From contig NZ_WOWO01000002.1 of NCBI RefSeq assembly GCF_009831455.1, forward strand, positions 372,001-436,000: 64,000 nucleotides of DNA. The letters run 5' to 3'. Positions 12,321 through 20,925 of the stretch are shown here, piece by piece. A program made the position numbers and the translations under genes. The stretch comes from Salinirussus salinus (GTDB lineage Archaea > Halobacteriota > Halobacteria > Halobacteriales > Haloarculaceae). The notes below the pieces were generated by a model. That model searched no databases. It was given only the letters and a program-made list of their open reading frames with translations, and was not told the DNA's origin. Every line of letters begins with the position of its first letter. The first letter of the stretch is position 1.

Positions 12321-15300
12321 ATGAGTAACTGGCGCGAGGAGTTCGAGGACGGCTCGGGGGTCGCGGCTGTCACGGCCTGGCTCACGAGCTACTACCACTA
12401 CGTCGCGCTCGCCGCGCTCGCCGGGTTTACGCTCTGGAACCGCACCCGCTTCTGGGGCCGCTTCGTCGTCGACGGCCGGACGCTGCTCTCGGGCAACGAC
12501 CCTTACTACCACCTCCGCAGCGTCCAGTACGTCGTCGAGAACTACCCCGCGACGATGCCCTTCGACCCGTGGACGTACTTCTCCTACGGGACTGCGAACT
12601 CCCAGTTCGGCACGCTGTACGACCAGCTGATCGCGACGGCCGCCCTGGTCGTCGGGCTCGGGAGCCCGAGTGACGAACTCGTCCGGACGGTCGTCCTCTT
12701 CGCCCCCGCGGTCTTCGGGGTCGCCGTCATGGTCCCCGCCTACCTCCTCGGCCGGCGGCTGGGTGGGCGGGCCGGCGGCGTCGTCAGCGCCGCCGTCATC
12801 GCGCTGGGCGCCGGCGCCGTCCTCCAGCAAGGGATGGTCGGCAGCGCGGACCACCACATCGCCGAGGTGCTGTTCCAGGCGCTCGCGGTGCTGGGCGTCG
12901 CCGTCGCGCTCGCGGTCGCACGCGAGGAGAAGCCGGTCTGGGAACTGGTCAGAGCCCGCGAGTTCACCGCGCTCCGCCGCTCGCTGGGGTGGGCGGCCCT
13001 CGCCGGCGTCGCCATCGCCGCCTATCTCTGGGTGTGGCCGCCGGGCGTCCTCCTGCTTGGCGTGTTCGGTCTCTTCTTCCTCGTCCACCTCAGCGTCGAG
13101 TACGTCCGCGGGTCGAGCCCGGAACACGCCGCCTTCGTCGGCGCGGTGGCGCTGTCGACCGCCGGCGTCCTCCAGTTGCCGATGCTCGATACCCTCGGAC
13201 TCACCGCCACCGGCCGGTCGCTGCTCCAGCCCGGACTCGCTATCGGCGTCGCCGCCGGCTGTGTCTTCGTCGCCTGGCTGGCCCGCCGGTGGGACGCAAG
13301 CGACCAGCCGGCCCGTTACTTCCCCGCCCTCACGTTCGGCCTGGTCGCGGCCGTCGGTATCTTCGTGGCAGTGGTCCTCCCCGACACCTTCGGCTACTTC
13401 GTCACCCAGGTCGACCGCGTGCTCGGCTTCGTCACCGGGCAGAGCGCCCAGGCCGCGACGGTCGTCGAGGCACAGCGGGGGAGCCTCGACACCGTTTACG
13501 GGGCCTACAAGCTCGCGGCCGTGACGGCGCTTCTGGGAGCGGGGGTCCTGCTGGGCCGGCAGGTGCTCGACGACGACCCCGGCGGCGAGGGCTTGCTGGT
13601 CGTCCTCTGGGCGGCACTCATGCTCTCGGCGACGCTCACCCAGGGCCGCTTCGCCTACTACATGGCCGTCCCCGTCGGCGTGCTCAACGCCGCCCTCGTC
13701 GGGTGGGCGGCCGGCTACATCGGGAGTGTCGGTGAGGACGGCGCGATAGAGACCTACCAGGTGCTTGCGGTCGGCGTCGTCATTCTGGTGGTGCTCGCGC
13801 CCATGATGCTCATCGCCCCGACAGCGATGGCGACTGCCCAGCAGACCCAGGCCCCGGGCAGCGTCACCGGCTGGCAGGGCAGCCTGGAGTGGATGGAGGA
13901 GAACACGCCCGCCGAGGGGCAGTTCGCCAACCCCGACGGCGACCCGATGGTCTACTACGGCACCTACGAGCGGACCGACGACTACGACTACCCCGAGGGC
14001 GCATACGGGGTGATGTCGTGGTGGGACTACGGCCACTGGATCACGAACATCGGCGAGCGGGTCCCCAACGCCAACCCGTTCCAGCAGGGAGCGACCGACG
14101 CCGCGCGGTTCCTGCTCGCCGGCACGGAAGCGGAGGCCGCGAGCGTCCTGAGCGAGATCGACGAAGCGGACGCGACGACGCGCTATGTGATGATCGACAG
14201 CCAGATGGTCGGCGGGAAGTACCAGGCCCCGCCGCAGTTCGCACCGAACGTCACCCGGTCTGACTTCTTCACCCGGTCGACGCTCAACCGCCGGGTGCTC
14301 CAGCAGTACGCCCGGGCGTTCCAGCAGCAGGGGCTCTCCGAGGCCGGCGCGGCGCGGCAGGCCCAACAGATCGCCACCGTCCGCCACCAGACCCAGGCCT
14401 ACTACGAGTCGATGATGGTGCGGCTGTACGCCTACCACGGTAGCTCGATGGAGCCCCGCCCCTACGTCGTCGACTGGGAGCAGGTCCGGACCGAGCAGGG
14501 GGTCCGCCTCGTCGAGCCCGAGAACAGCTCGATGTTCCGGGTGTTCGAGAACATGAGCGCGGCCCGCGAGTTCGCCCGCCGGGACGGGACGGCCGCCGTC
14601 GGCGGCTTTGGCCCTTACCCCAAGGAACGCGTCGAGGCGCTGGACCACTACCGGCTGGTCCAGACCGGCTCCAGCCGGTCCGGGAAGTTCGCCCGCGACG
14701 TGGTGGGCGTCGGTTACACCTCCCGGACGGTCCTCCAGCAGCTGGGCAACGGGTCGCCGGTCGCCCAGCAGTACCTCCGGGACCTGACCACGCAGGTCCG
14801 GTCGTCGGACGGGTTCACCAAGGTGTTCGAGCGCGTCCCCGGCGCGCAGGTCCAGGGCGACGGCGCCCCCGCGAACACCAACCTCACGATGCAGGTCCGG
14901 ATGAACCCCGCGAACGGTGGGAACTTCACCTACAGCAAGCGGGTCGAGACTGACGCCGACGGGGAGTTCGCCACGACGGTCCCCTACTCGACGACCGGCT
15001 ACGAGAACTGGGGGCCCGAGCAGGGGTACACCAACGTGAGCGCCCGCGCGACCGGCCCCTACACCATCTCCTCGGGGCTCCGGACCAACGAGACCGGCTC
15101 GGTCGTCACCTACCAGGCGTCGGTCGACGTCACCGAGGCACAGGTCATCGGCGAGAACACCACCCCGATACAGGTGACACTCGACGAACGGGCGCTGAAT
15201 ATCGAGGGTCCCTCGAACGGGACCGACGGGAGCGACAGCAGCGGGTCGGACGGGAGCGGCACCGACGGGAGCGACAGCAGCGGGTCGGACGGGAGCGGCA

Positions 15301-15404
15301 CCGACGGGACTGACGGGAGCGGCACCGACGGGACTGACGGGAGCGGGGACGACACCACAGGTTCGGTCCCGCTCGGGCCCGTTCAGGCCGCGCGGGCGGG
15401 GTGA
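12321..15404 (+). CDS. aglB: Dolichyl-phosphooligosaccharide-protein glycotransferase AglB (STT3)
   Basis: 1027 residues. AglB moves the assembled glycan from dolichyl phosphate to Asn of S-layer and other exported proteins. The N-terminal half holds about a dozen membrane spans, with the early acidic loop SGNDPYYHLR (about 57-66) typical of STT3 proteins. The catalytic signature WWDYG is at residues 567-571, followed by a large external soluble domain. The last 50 or so residues are an unusual Gly/Ser/Asp/Thr tandem-repeat tail encoded by DNA repeats at 15228-15346. The stop overlaps the GTG of the next gene, a DUF368 transporter, by 4 bp. The aglG-like gene is divergent. Confidence 0.95.
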   Translation: MSNWREEFEDGSGVAAVTAWLTSYYHYVALAALAGFTLWNRTRFWGRFVVDGRTLLSGNDPYYHLRSVQYVVENYPATMPFDPWTYFSYGTANSQFGTLYDQLIATAALVVGLGSPSDELVRTVVLFAPAVFGVAVMVPAYLLGRRLGGRAGGVVSAAVIALGAGAVLQQGMVGSADHHIAEVLFQALAVLGVAVALAVAREEKPVWELVRAREFTALRRSLGWAALAGVAIAAYLWVWPPGVLLLGVFGLFFLVHLSVEYVRGSSPEHAAFVGAVALSTAGVLQLPMLDTLGLTATGRSLLQPGLAIGVAAGCVFVAWLARRWDASDQPARYFPALTFGLVAAVGIFVAVVLPDTFGYFVTQVDRVLGFVTGQSAQAATVVEAQRGSLDTVYGAYKLAAVTALLGAGVLLGRQVLDDDPGGEGLLVVLWAALMLSATLTQGRFAYYMAVPVGVLNAALVGWAAGYIGSVGEDGAIETYQVLAVGVVILVVLAPMMLIAPTAMATAQQTQAPGSVTGWQGSLEWMEENTPAEGQFANPDGDPMVYYGTYERTDDYDYPEGAYGVMSWWDYGHWITNIGERVPNANPFQQGATDAARFLLAGTEAEAASVLSEIDEADATTRYVMIDSQMVGGKYQAPPQFAPNVTRSDFFTRSTLNRRVLQQYARAFQQQGLSEAGAARQAQQIATVRHQTQAYYESMMVRLYAYHGSSMEPRPYVVDWEQVRTEQGVRLVEPENSSMFRVFENMSAAREFARRDGTAAVGGFGPYPKERVEALDHYRLVQTGSSRSGKFARDVVGVGYTSRTVLQQLGNGSPVAQQYLRDLTTQVRSSDGFTKVFERVPGAQVQGDGAPANTNLTMQVRMNPANGGNFTYSKRVETDADGEFATTVPYSTTGYENWGPEQGYTNVSARATGPYTISSGLRTNETGSVVTYQASVDVTEAQVIGENTTPIQVTLDERALNIEGPSNGTDGSDSSGSDGSGTDGSDSSGSDGSGTDGTDGSGTDGTDGSGDDTTGSVPLGPVQAARAG
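15228..15346 (+). repeat. Tandem repeats encoding the AglB C-terminal tail
   Basis: Two identical 39-bp units (15228-15266 and 15267-15305) are followed by a 24-bp unit (15306-15329) and a shortened copy of it. In frame they encode runs of GSDSSGSDGSGTD followed by GTDGSGTD. Exact DNA identity between units indicates recent expansion by slippage or unequal crossing-over. Confidence 0.85.
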
Positions 15405-16480
15405 CCGTGGCGGGCGAGCCCGCACACGAACCGGACCGGGGCGAGGAGGCGTCCGGCGAGAGCAGTGACGGCGACCCCACGGCCCGCGAGCCGGACGGCG
15501 AGCACGCCGGAGCGGCCGCGGCCACGGGCACCGGCAACTCCCTCCGGGACCTCGGCACCGTCTACCTCAAGGGGACGGCGATGGGGGCCGCGGACACGAT
15601 CCCCGGCGTCTCCGGCGGGACTATCGCGCTCATCACCGGCATCTACGAGCGGTTCGTCCGGGCGCTCACCCGGCTCGACCCCCGGATTCTCCGTCACGTC
15701 CCCCGCCTCCACCGCGCCGAGGGCCGGCGCGACCTGCTCGCCGACCTCCGGGAGATGGACTTCTTCTTCCTGGTGGCGCTCGGGCTGGGCGTGGTGACGT
15801 CGGTCGTCACGCTCTCGCGGGTGATGCATCTCGCACTCGAAACGGCCAGAGCCCCGACCTTCGCCTTTTTCCTCGGGCTCATCGCCGCGTCGGCGGTCGT
15901 CCTCTACGGCGAGCTGAACCTCGAGTCCGCCGGACAGGCGGTCGCTGGCCTCGGCGGATTCGGACTCGCCTTTCTGCTCAGCGGCGCAGCTGCCGAGGGT
16001 CTCCTCGGGAACGGTCTCCCCGTGATCTTCGCCGTCGGCGCGGTCGCGGTCACGGCGATGGTCCTGCCCGGTATCTCGGGCTCGTTCATTCTCATTCTCC
16101 TCGGGCAGTACTACTATCTCACGGGCGTTCTCGGGGAATTCGTCGACGGGGTCATCGCGGTGGTCACCGGAGGGGCGGCGGGAAACCTCCCCTCGCTCGC
16201 CACCGTCGTCGTCACCTTCGTCGCGGGAGCAGTCGTCGGTCTGGTGAGCGTCGCCCACCTCATCCGGTGGGCGCTGGACGCGTACCGGACGGCGACGCTG
16301 GTCTTTCTCGTGAGCCTGATGGTCGGCTCGCTCCGCCTGCCGGTGGTCGAGGTCACGACCAACGTCGACGCGTGGACGCCGGCTGCGGCGGGGCTCATCA
16401 CACTCGCCGTCGTCGTCGGCGCGGGCGCCGTTCTCCTGCTCGACTACTACACGGCGGACCTGTCGGGGATGGCGAACTAG
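15401..16480 (+). CDS. DUF368 (PopT-type) polyprenyl-phosphate transporter family
   Basis: 359 residues from a GTG that overlaps the aglB stop (GTGA). After a hydrophilic N-terminus of about 45 residues, the protein has multiple membrane spans. It carries two related loop signatures, TIPGVSGGTIALITG (about 66-80) and VLPGISGSFILILLG in the second half, which are the diagnostic inverted-repeat motifs of DUF368. Bacterial DUF368 proteins (PopT) return undecaprenyl phosphate across the membrane. The tight coupling with the oligosaccharyltransferase suggests that this one recycles the dolichyl phosphate released by AglB (inference). It ends tail-to-tail with cutA. Confidence 0.85.
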   Translation: MTVAGEPAHEPDRGEEASGESSDGDPTAREPDGEHAGAAAATGTGNSLRDLGTVYLKGTAMGAADTIPGVSGGTIALITGIYERFVRALTRLDPRILRHVPRLHRAEGRRDLLADLREMDFFFLVALGLGVVTSVVTLSRVMHLALETARAPTFAFFLGLIAASAVVLYGELNLESAGQAVAGLGGFGLAFLLSGAAAEGLLGNGLPVIFAVGAVAVTAMVLPGISGSFILILLGQYYYLTGVLGEFVDGVIAVVTGGAAGNLPSLATVVVTFVAGAVVGLVSVAHLIRWALDAYRTATLVFLVSLMVGSLRLPVVEVTTNVDAWTPAAAGLITLAVVVGAGAVLLLDYYTADLSGMAN

Positions 16481-16797
16481 CCCCGGTTGTCGCCGACGGC
16501 CCCGGCCCGCCAGTCCGCGAAGGCGTCGAGGACGTCGTCCTCGTCGAAGCGCTCGATACAGGGGACGTCGTGGGGATGGAGCGCCAGGACGCGCTCGCGG
16601 AGGTCGTCGTACCCTTCGGTGGTGGTTTTCGCCAGCAGAACGACCTCCGGCTCCTCGTGGACCTCCCCCTCCCACCGGTAGGTGGAGTGGCAGCCGAGGC
16701 GGTTCACGCAGGCCGCGAGCCGCTCCTCGACGAGCGTCTCGGCGATGTCGGCGGCCGCCTCGGGCGGAGCGGTGATGTAGGCGGTCGGCACGCTCAC
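16477..16797 (-). CDS. cutA: Divalent-cation tolerance protein CutA
   Basis: 106 residues, the usual CutA size. Family landmarks include a start of the PTAYITAP type, LVEERLAACVN (about 22-32), the CHSTYRWEGEV segment and EVVLLAKTT. CutA forms small trimers with a ferredoxin-like fold linked to copper and metal tolerance; its precise role in archaea is unclear. Its stop overlaps the stop of the DUF368 gene on the other strand by 3 bp, and its start overlaps the end of the HEWD-like gene upstream, so the two minus-strand genes are probably co-transcribed. Confidence 0.9.
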   Translation of the reverse strand: MSVPTAYITAPPEAAADIAETLVEERLAACVNRLGCHSTYRWEGEVHEEPEVVLLAKTTTEGYDDLRERVLALHPHDVPCIERFDEDDVLDAFADWRAGAVGDNRG

Positions 16798-16973
16798 TCG
16801 GCGACGGGGTTGTACGTCCCGTTGATGTCCCAGTCGTGGAGACAGTGTGGGGTCCCGGTCAGGCGCTCACCGTCCTCTTCGACGGCGACCCACGTCGACT
16901 CCTCGTCGCTCCAGGTATCGCGCCGGCCACACCGGAGACACTCCCGCTCGGAGGGGGGTACGACTTCGACCAT
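16794..16973 (-). CDS. Small zinc-binding-like protein (HEWD-type haloarchaeal family)
   Basis: 59 residues starting MVEVVPPSERECLRCGRR. One CxxC knuckle (CLRC) and a later HCLHDWD segment suggest a single metal site. The C-terminal HDWDINGTYNP pattern resembles a small haloarchaeal family named for its HEWD motif. Longer in-frame starts (to 17153) would collide with the promoter of the divergent methyltransferase. It overlaps cutA by 4 bp and so sits in an operon with it. Function unknown. Confidence 0.6.
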   Translation of the reverse strand: MVEVVPPSERECLRCGRRDTWSDEESTWVAVEEDGERLTGTPHCLHDWDINGTYNPVAE

Positions 16974-17104
16974 ACCCGGGCGGAAGCGGTCGCGGGTCTT
17001 CAATCCCTCGCCCCCCGCGGGCGGAGTCGTACGACCGAGGTGCCGCCAGCACGGCCCGGAAGGCGGTCGCATCCTTGATACGGGCGCGCGGTCTACGCCC
17101 GGGC

Positions 17105-17770
17105 ATGAAGCGCTCGCTCGCCGACCACGCCGCTCGCTTCGACGAGAAGGCACCGGAGTACGACAGCTCGAAAAGCGACGAGTACAAGGCCGCCGTCTCG
17201 CTGGTCGTCGAGCACGCCGCGCCCGGCCCCGACGACGTCGTCCTCGACCTGGGGACCGGCACGGGCGCCATCGCGCTGGCGCTCGCGGCAGACGCCGGCC
17301 GCGTCGTCGGCCGGGACATCAGCGAGGGGATGCTTGCGGAGGCCCGGGAGAAGGCAGCCGACCGGGGGCTCGAGAACGTCAGCTTCGGCGAGGGGCGGTT
17401 CCGGGAGCCCCGGGTGGAGGCGGCCGGCCCGGAAGCGGGTGTCGACATCGTCACCTCGAACTTCGCGATGCACCACCTGAGCGACGGCGAGAAGCGCGAG
17501 GCCATCGAGGTCATCGCGGCCCTCGGGCCCCGCAGGGTCGTCCTCGGCGACGTGATGTTCTTCGGCGAGCCCGACCCCGACGACCCGTTCTACAGCCCGG
17601 ACGTCGACGACCCCGCGACCGTGGGGACCCTCGCCGACGCCTTCACCGACGCGGGCTTTGCCCTGACTGCCGTCGAGCGGGTCCACGACCAGGTCGGTGT
17701 GCTCGTCGGCGAGCGGCTCGACGGCGACCGCGCCCGGGAACGTACCGGAAGCGAGGGGACCGACTCGTGA
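17105..17770 (+). CDS. Class I SAM-dependent methyltransferase
   Basis: 221 residues. The SAM-binding motif I is VLDLGTGTGAIALALA (about 48-63), motif II region VVGRDISEGML follows, and NFAMHHLSDGEKR resembles the post-motif of small-molecule methyltransferases. The substrate is unknown. The stop overlaps the GTG start of the RNase P subunit gene by 4 bp (GTGA). It therefore sits in the operon position where many archaea carry the other RNase P protein Rpp30, which is an unusual neighbour for this cluster. The ATG at 17105 was chosen because upstream sequence lacks coding character. Confidence 0.82.
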   Translation: MKRSLADHAARFDEKAPEYDSSKSDEYKAAVSLVVEHAAPGPDDVVLDLGTGTGAIALALAADAGRVVGRDISEGMLAEAREKAADRGLENVSFGEGRFREPRVEAAGPEAGVDIVTSNFAMHHLSDGEKREAIEVIAALGPRRVVLGDVMFFGEPDPDDPFYSPDVDDPATVGTLADAFTDAGFALTAVERVHDQVGVLVGERLDGDRARERTGSEGTDS

Positions 17771-18240
17771 CACTGCCCAAACACCTCAGACAGCGCTGGC
17801 GGTATCTCGCGGTCGGGGTCGAGTCCTGGCCGGAGGCGTCCGTCGAGCGCGATCCCTTCCAGCGGGCGCTGTGGTACGGCGCTCAGGATCTCGTGGGCGA
17901 CGTCGGGAGCGCGACGGTCGACCTGACGGTCCAGCGGTTCCGGTACGGGGACGGCGAGGGGGAGGCGGCCGTGCGGACCCGCCGCGGCGCTGTCGAGCGG
18001 GCCCGGGCCGTGATAGCGAGCGTCGACGAGGTCGCGGGCGACCCGGTCGGGCTGCGGGTCCGCGGGGTCAGCGGGACCCTGCGTGGCTGTGAAGAAAAGT
18101 ATATGGGCGGCGGGCCGGTAGCCACGGAGCAGAGACACGTCACCTTCGAGGGTGCCGACCGGACGGCGACGCTCCGGGGCGGCCGGGCGACAGTCCGGGT
18201 CGACGGCGCGCCCGTCGGGGTGACGACGCTCGATATCTAA
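17767..18240 (+). CDS. rnp2: Ribonuclease P protein component 2 (Pop5 family)
   Basis: 157 residues from a GTG start. The N-terminus PKHLRQRWRYLAVGVE matches the Pop5/Rnp2 opening, and the central FQRALWYGAQDLVGDVG and a C-terminal VSGTLRGCEEKYMG-like segment fit the alpha/beta core. Rnp2 is a protein cofactor of RNase P, which trims tRNA 5' leaders. Only 2 bp separate it from psmA, a conserved archaeal neighbour. Overlap with the methyltransferase upstream implies translational coupling. Confidence 0.88.
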   Translation: MTLPKHLRQRWRYLAVGVESWPEASVERDPFQRALWYGAQDLVGDVGSATVDLTVQRFRYGDGEGEAAVRTRRGAVERARAVIASVDEVAGDPVGLRVRGVSGTLRGCEEKYMGGGPVATEQRHVTFEGADRTATLRGGRATVRVDGAPVGVTTLDI

Positions 18241-18242
18241 GT

Positions 18243-19004
18243 ATGCAGGGTCAAAACCAACAGCAGGCGTACGACCGCGGGATCACGATCTTCTCGCCGG
18301 ACGGGCGCCTCTACCAGGTCGAGTACGCCCGCGAGGCAGTCAAACGCGGGACGGCGAGCATCGGCGTCCGGACCAGCGACGGGGTCGTCCTCGCGGTCGA
18401 CAAGCGGATCCGCTCGCCGCTGATGGAACGGGACAGCGTCGAGAAGATCCACAAGGCCGACGACCACATCGGCATCGCCAGCGCCGGCCACGTCGCCGAC
18501 GCCCGCCAGCTGATCGACTTCGCGCGCCGGCGCGCCCAGGTCAATCAGCTCCGGTACGACGAGCCGATCGGCGTCGAGACGCTCACCAAGGAGGTCACCG
18601 ACTACATCCAGCAGTACACCCAGGTCGGCGGTGCCCGGCCCTTCGGCGTGGCGCTGATCATCGCCGGTATCGCGGACGGCAAGCCCAAGCTCTACGAGAC
18701 CGACCCCTCGGGCACCCCCTACGAGTGGAAGGCGCTGGCGGTCGGCGCCGACCGCGGCGACATCCGCGAGTATCTCGAGGAAAACTACAGCGAGGAGATG
18801 GACCTGGAGGCGGGCGTCCGGCTCGCGCTCGAGGCGCTGGCCTCCGTCAACGACGACGAGCTCGCCCCCGAGGGGATCGGCGTCGCGACGATCTCCGTCG
18901 ACGACGAGGTGTTCTCCGAGCTCACCGACGACGAAAAGGCGTCGTATCTCTCCGAGTTCGGACTGCTGGCGGAGGATGACGACGGCGAGGAGACCGAGGA
19001 ATAG
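18243..19004 (+). CDS. psmA: Proteasome alpha subunit
   Basis: 253 residues. The N-terminal signature YDRGITIFSPDGRLYQVEYA (about 10-29) is diagnostic of proteasome alpha subunits. An acidic C-terminal tail ends in EEDDDGEETEE. The alpha rings gate the 20S core and dock ATPases such as PAN or CDC48-type proteins; a CDC48 homologue is encoded at 41.7 kb. It is the third gene of the methyltransferase-rnp2-psmA run, and its stop is immediately followed by the end of the convergent PsiE gene. Confidence 0.95.
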   Translation: MQGQNQQQAYDRGITIFSPDGRLYQVEYAREAVKRGTASIGVRTSDGVVLAVDKRIRSPLMERDSVEKIHKADDHIGIASAGHVADARQLIDFARRRAQVNQLRYDEPIGVETLTKEVTDYIQQYTQVGGARPFGVALIIAGIADGKPKLYETDPSGTPYEWKALAVGADRGDIREYLEENYSEEMDLEAGVRLALEALASVNDDELAPEGIGVATISVDDEVFSELTDDEKASYLSEFGLLAEDDDGEETEE

Positions 19005-19601
19005 CTACGGACTGTTCGGACCGGACCCGGTACCGTCGTCGGACTCGCCGTCGCCAGACTCGCCGCCTTCGGACTCCCTGCCGGCGCTCCCGTCGCCGGC
19101 ACCCACAACGGAAAGTAACCCCTCTCCGTAGACCCGTTCGACCAGCAACAGCCCGACGAGTCCGGCGATGATGATCGTGTAGGAGAGGGCGACAAGAGCC
19201 GCGTCCTGCGTGGTGGCGTACTCGCCAGTCCGGAAGATGATGACTTTCCGGACCATCGCGATCACACCGGTGTAGATGACGAGGCGGACGATCTTCCGGG
19301 TGTCGCTCTGCTGGGTGTACGCGATGACGGTCTGGTAGACCTCGACGATGATGAGCAGGAGCAGGCCGGTGTCGATGAAGCCGATCACGACGAGCGGGTC
19401 AGTGATCCTCCCTGACTGGATGGACTGGACGATCTGGAGGGCGAGGTCGACCACGCCCACAGCGAACAGGAAGGCAAAGAGGGCCGCCGCGGCGAGTTCG
19501 ACGACGTGGACGAACCCGTCGGTCACCTTCGCCACGTCGGCGGCGGTCACGCCGCCGATCTGGTCCTCGCTGCGGGGCGTCGGGTCGCTCCCCTCGCTCA
19601 T
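19005..19601 (-). CDS. PsiE family (phosphate-starvation-inducible) membrane protein
   Basis: 198 residues with four predicted membrane spans: near VVELAAAALFAFLFAVG, ITDPLVVIGFIDTGLLLLI, a segment at KIVRLVIYTGVIAMVRKVI, and LVALSYTIIIAGLVGLLLV. Their arrangement fits the PsiE family. The C-terminal 45 residues are acidic, Gly/Ser-rich and probably disordered. The ATG at 19601 was preferred because the in-frame extension upstream is antisense to SBDS. No phosphate-control element could be seen. Confidence 0.78.
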   Translation of the reverse strand: MSEGSDPTPRSEDQIGGVTAADVAKVTDGFVHVVELAAAALFAFLFAVGVVDLALQIVQSIQSGRITDPLVVIGFIDTGLLLLIIVEVYQTVIAYTQQSDTRKIVRLVIYTGVIAMVRKVIIFRTGEYATTQDAALVALSYTIIIAGLVGLLLVERVYGEGLLSVVGAGDGSAGRESEGGESGDGESDDGTGSGPNSP

Positions 19602-19695
19602 ACCCACACTTCGGGTTCCCCACTGATACCCGTGGTGGCGAAACGGCGGGGTAGACAGACAAACACATAAATGGGCGCCGGAGGTAACTGTGGCC

Positions 19696-20421
19696 ATGAT
19701 ATCACTCGACGAGGCCGTGACGGCGCGGCTGGAGTCCCACGGCGAGCGGTTCGAGGTGCTCGTCGACCCGGACGCCGCCCTCGCTATCAAACGCGGGGAG
19801 TTCGAGGGCGACCTGGAAGACGTCATCGCCGCGGAGGACGTCTTCGAGGACGCGTCCTCGGGCGACCGGCCGGCCGAGAACGCCCTGGAGGAGGTCTTCG
19901 GCACCACGGACCCGCTGGAGGTCATCCCGGAGGTGATCCGGGAGGGCGAGATCCAGATCACGGCCGACCAGCGCCGGGAGATGCAGGAACAGAAGCGCCG
20001 ACAGCTGATCAACCAGATCACGCGCAACGCGGTCAACCCCCAGATGGACGACGCCCCCCACCCGCCCGAGCGCATCGAGTCCGCCCTGGAGGAGACCGAC
20101 TTCCGGGTCGACCCGATGGAGCCCGTCGAGAGCCAGGTCGACGACGCGCTGGACGCGCTCCGGCCGGTCATCCCGATCCGCTTCGACACTGTCACTGTGG
20201 CCGTCCAGCTCCCCCCGGACTACGCCGGCAGCGGCCAGGCGAAGGTGCGGGAGTTCGGCGACCTCGAGCGCGAGGAGTGGCAGTCCGACGGCTCCTGGGT
20301 CGGCGTGCTCCAGTTCCCTGCGGGGATGCAAAACGACTTCTACGACCTCGTCAACGAGGTCTCCAGCGGCGAGGCAGAGACACAGATCATCAAAGACGAG
20401 GACGACCTCGATACGCGGTAA
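19696..20421 (+). CDS. Ribosome maturation protein SBDS
   Basis: 241 residues, starting MISLDEAVTARLESHGERFEVLV. All three SBDS domains are recognisable: the N-terminal FYSH-like domain with YxxL-type contacts, a helical middle around TADQRREMQEQKRR, and a C-terminal RNA-binding-like domain. SBDS helps release the anti-association factor aIF6 from the large ribosomal subunit. An upstream in-frame GTG (19690) is rejected because the TATA-like ACATAAAT (about 19664-19671) places a leaderless start at this ATG. The gene is near psmA and rnp2, as in other archaea. Confidence 0.93.
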   Translation: MISLDEAVTARLESHGERFEVLVDPDAALAIKRGEFEGDLEDVIAAEDVFEDASSGDRPAENALEEVFGTTDPLEVIPEVIREGEIQITADQRREMQEQKRRQLINQITRNAVNPQMDDAPHPPERIESALEETDFRVDPMEPVESQVDDALDALRPVIPIRFDTVTVAVQLPPDYAGSGQAKVREFGDLEREEWQSDGSWVGVLQFPAGMQNDFYDLVNEVSSGEAETQIIKDEDDLDTR

Positions 20422-20448
20422 TGTCGCCGCGTGGGCGGGCGCGCCGGG

Positions 20449-20769
20449 TCAGGCGCGCTTGAAGCCGAGGAAGAAGCCGGCGGCGAAGCCCGCACCGATC
20501 CCGGCAGTCGAGACGAAGGTGTTCACGAGCGACTGCGCCTGGCCCGGGGCGTCGTTTGCCAGTCCCTCGAAGGCGCCGCCCAGCTTCCCCCAGTTGATGA
20601 CGAGAAAGCCCTGGGTCTCGAGGAACTTGAAGAGGATGAGCTCCAGCCCGACGATGATCGCGATGATCTTCGCGACCTTCTTGGCGGCGTACCCGATGAC
20701 GGCGCCGATGATGGCGCTCCCGCCCATCTGCACGCCGAGGGCCGTCGCGTTGAAGTTCTCCAGTACCAT
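20449..20769 (-). CDS. FUN14 family membrane protein
   Basis: 106 residues. A Gly-rich amphipathic first span (MGGSAIIGAVIGYAAKKVAK), a second span (IAIIVGLELILFKFLE) and a C-terminal GIGAGFAAGFFLGFKRA helix match the FUN14 fold. Eukaryotic homologues are mitophagy receptors; the archaeal function is unknown. A TATA-like CCTTAACC lies about 25-30 bp before the ATG. The gene converges with SBDS and is divergent from hflX. Confidence 0.82.
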   Translation of the reverse strand: MVLENFNATALGVQMGGSAIIGAVIGYAAKKVAKIIAIIVGLELILFKFLETQGFLVINWGKLGGAFEGLANDAPGQAQSLVNTFVSTAGIGAGFAAGFFLGFKRA

Positions 20770-20925
20770 ATCGGGTCTCTGACAGCCCCCGGTTAAGGCT
20801 CTTGTGCCCGACTCACGGCGTAAATTCTCCCTGGCTGAAACGATCGGCGGGGTCGTCCGACTCCGAGGGGAGGATCGGTGGCCCGGACCGGAATTTAAAT
20901 ATCCGGGCGACGTACCGGCTGGTAA

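Noticed and set aside
15228-15346. CRISPR-like repeats
   Set aside because: The repeats are contiguous, in frame and encode a Ser/Asp/Gly tail; there are no spacers. No CRISPR array or cas gene was seen anywhere in the window.
12291-15425. Long minus-strand frame opposite aglB
   Set aside because: It mirrors the aglB codons, has no recognisable domain, and its tail is just the complement of the AglB repeat region.
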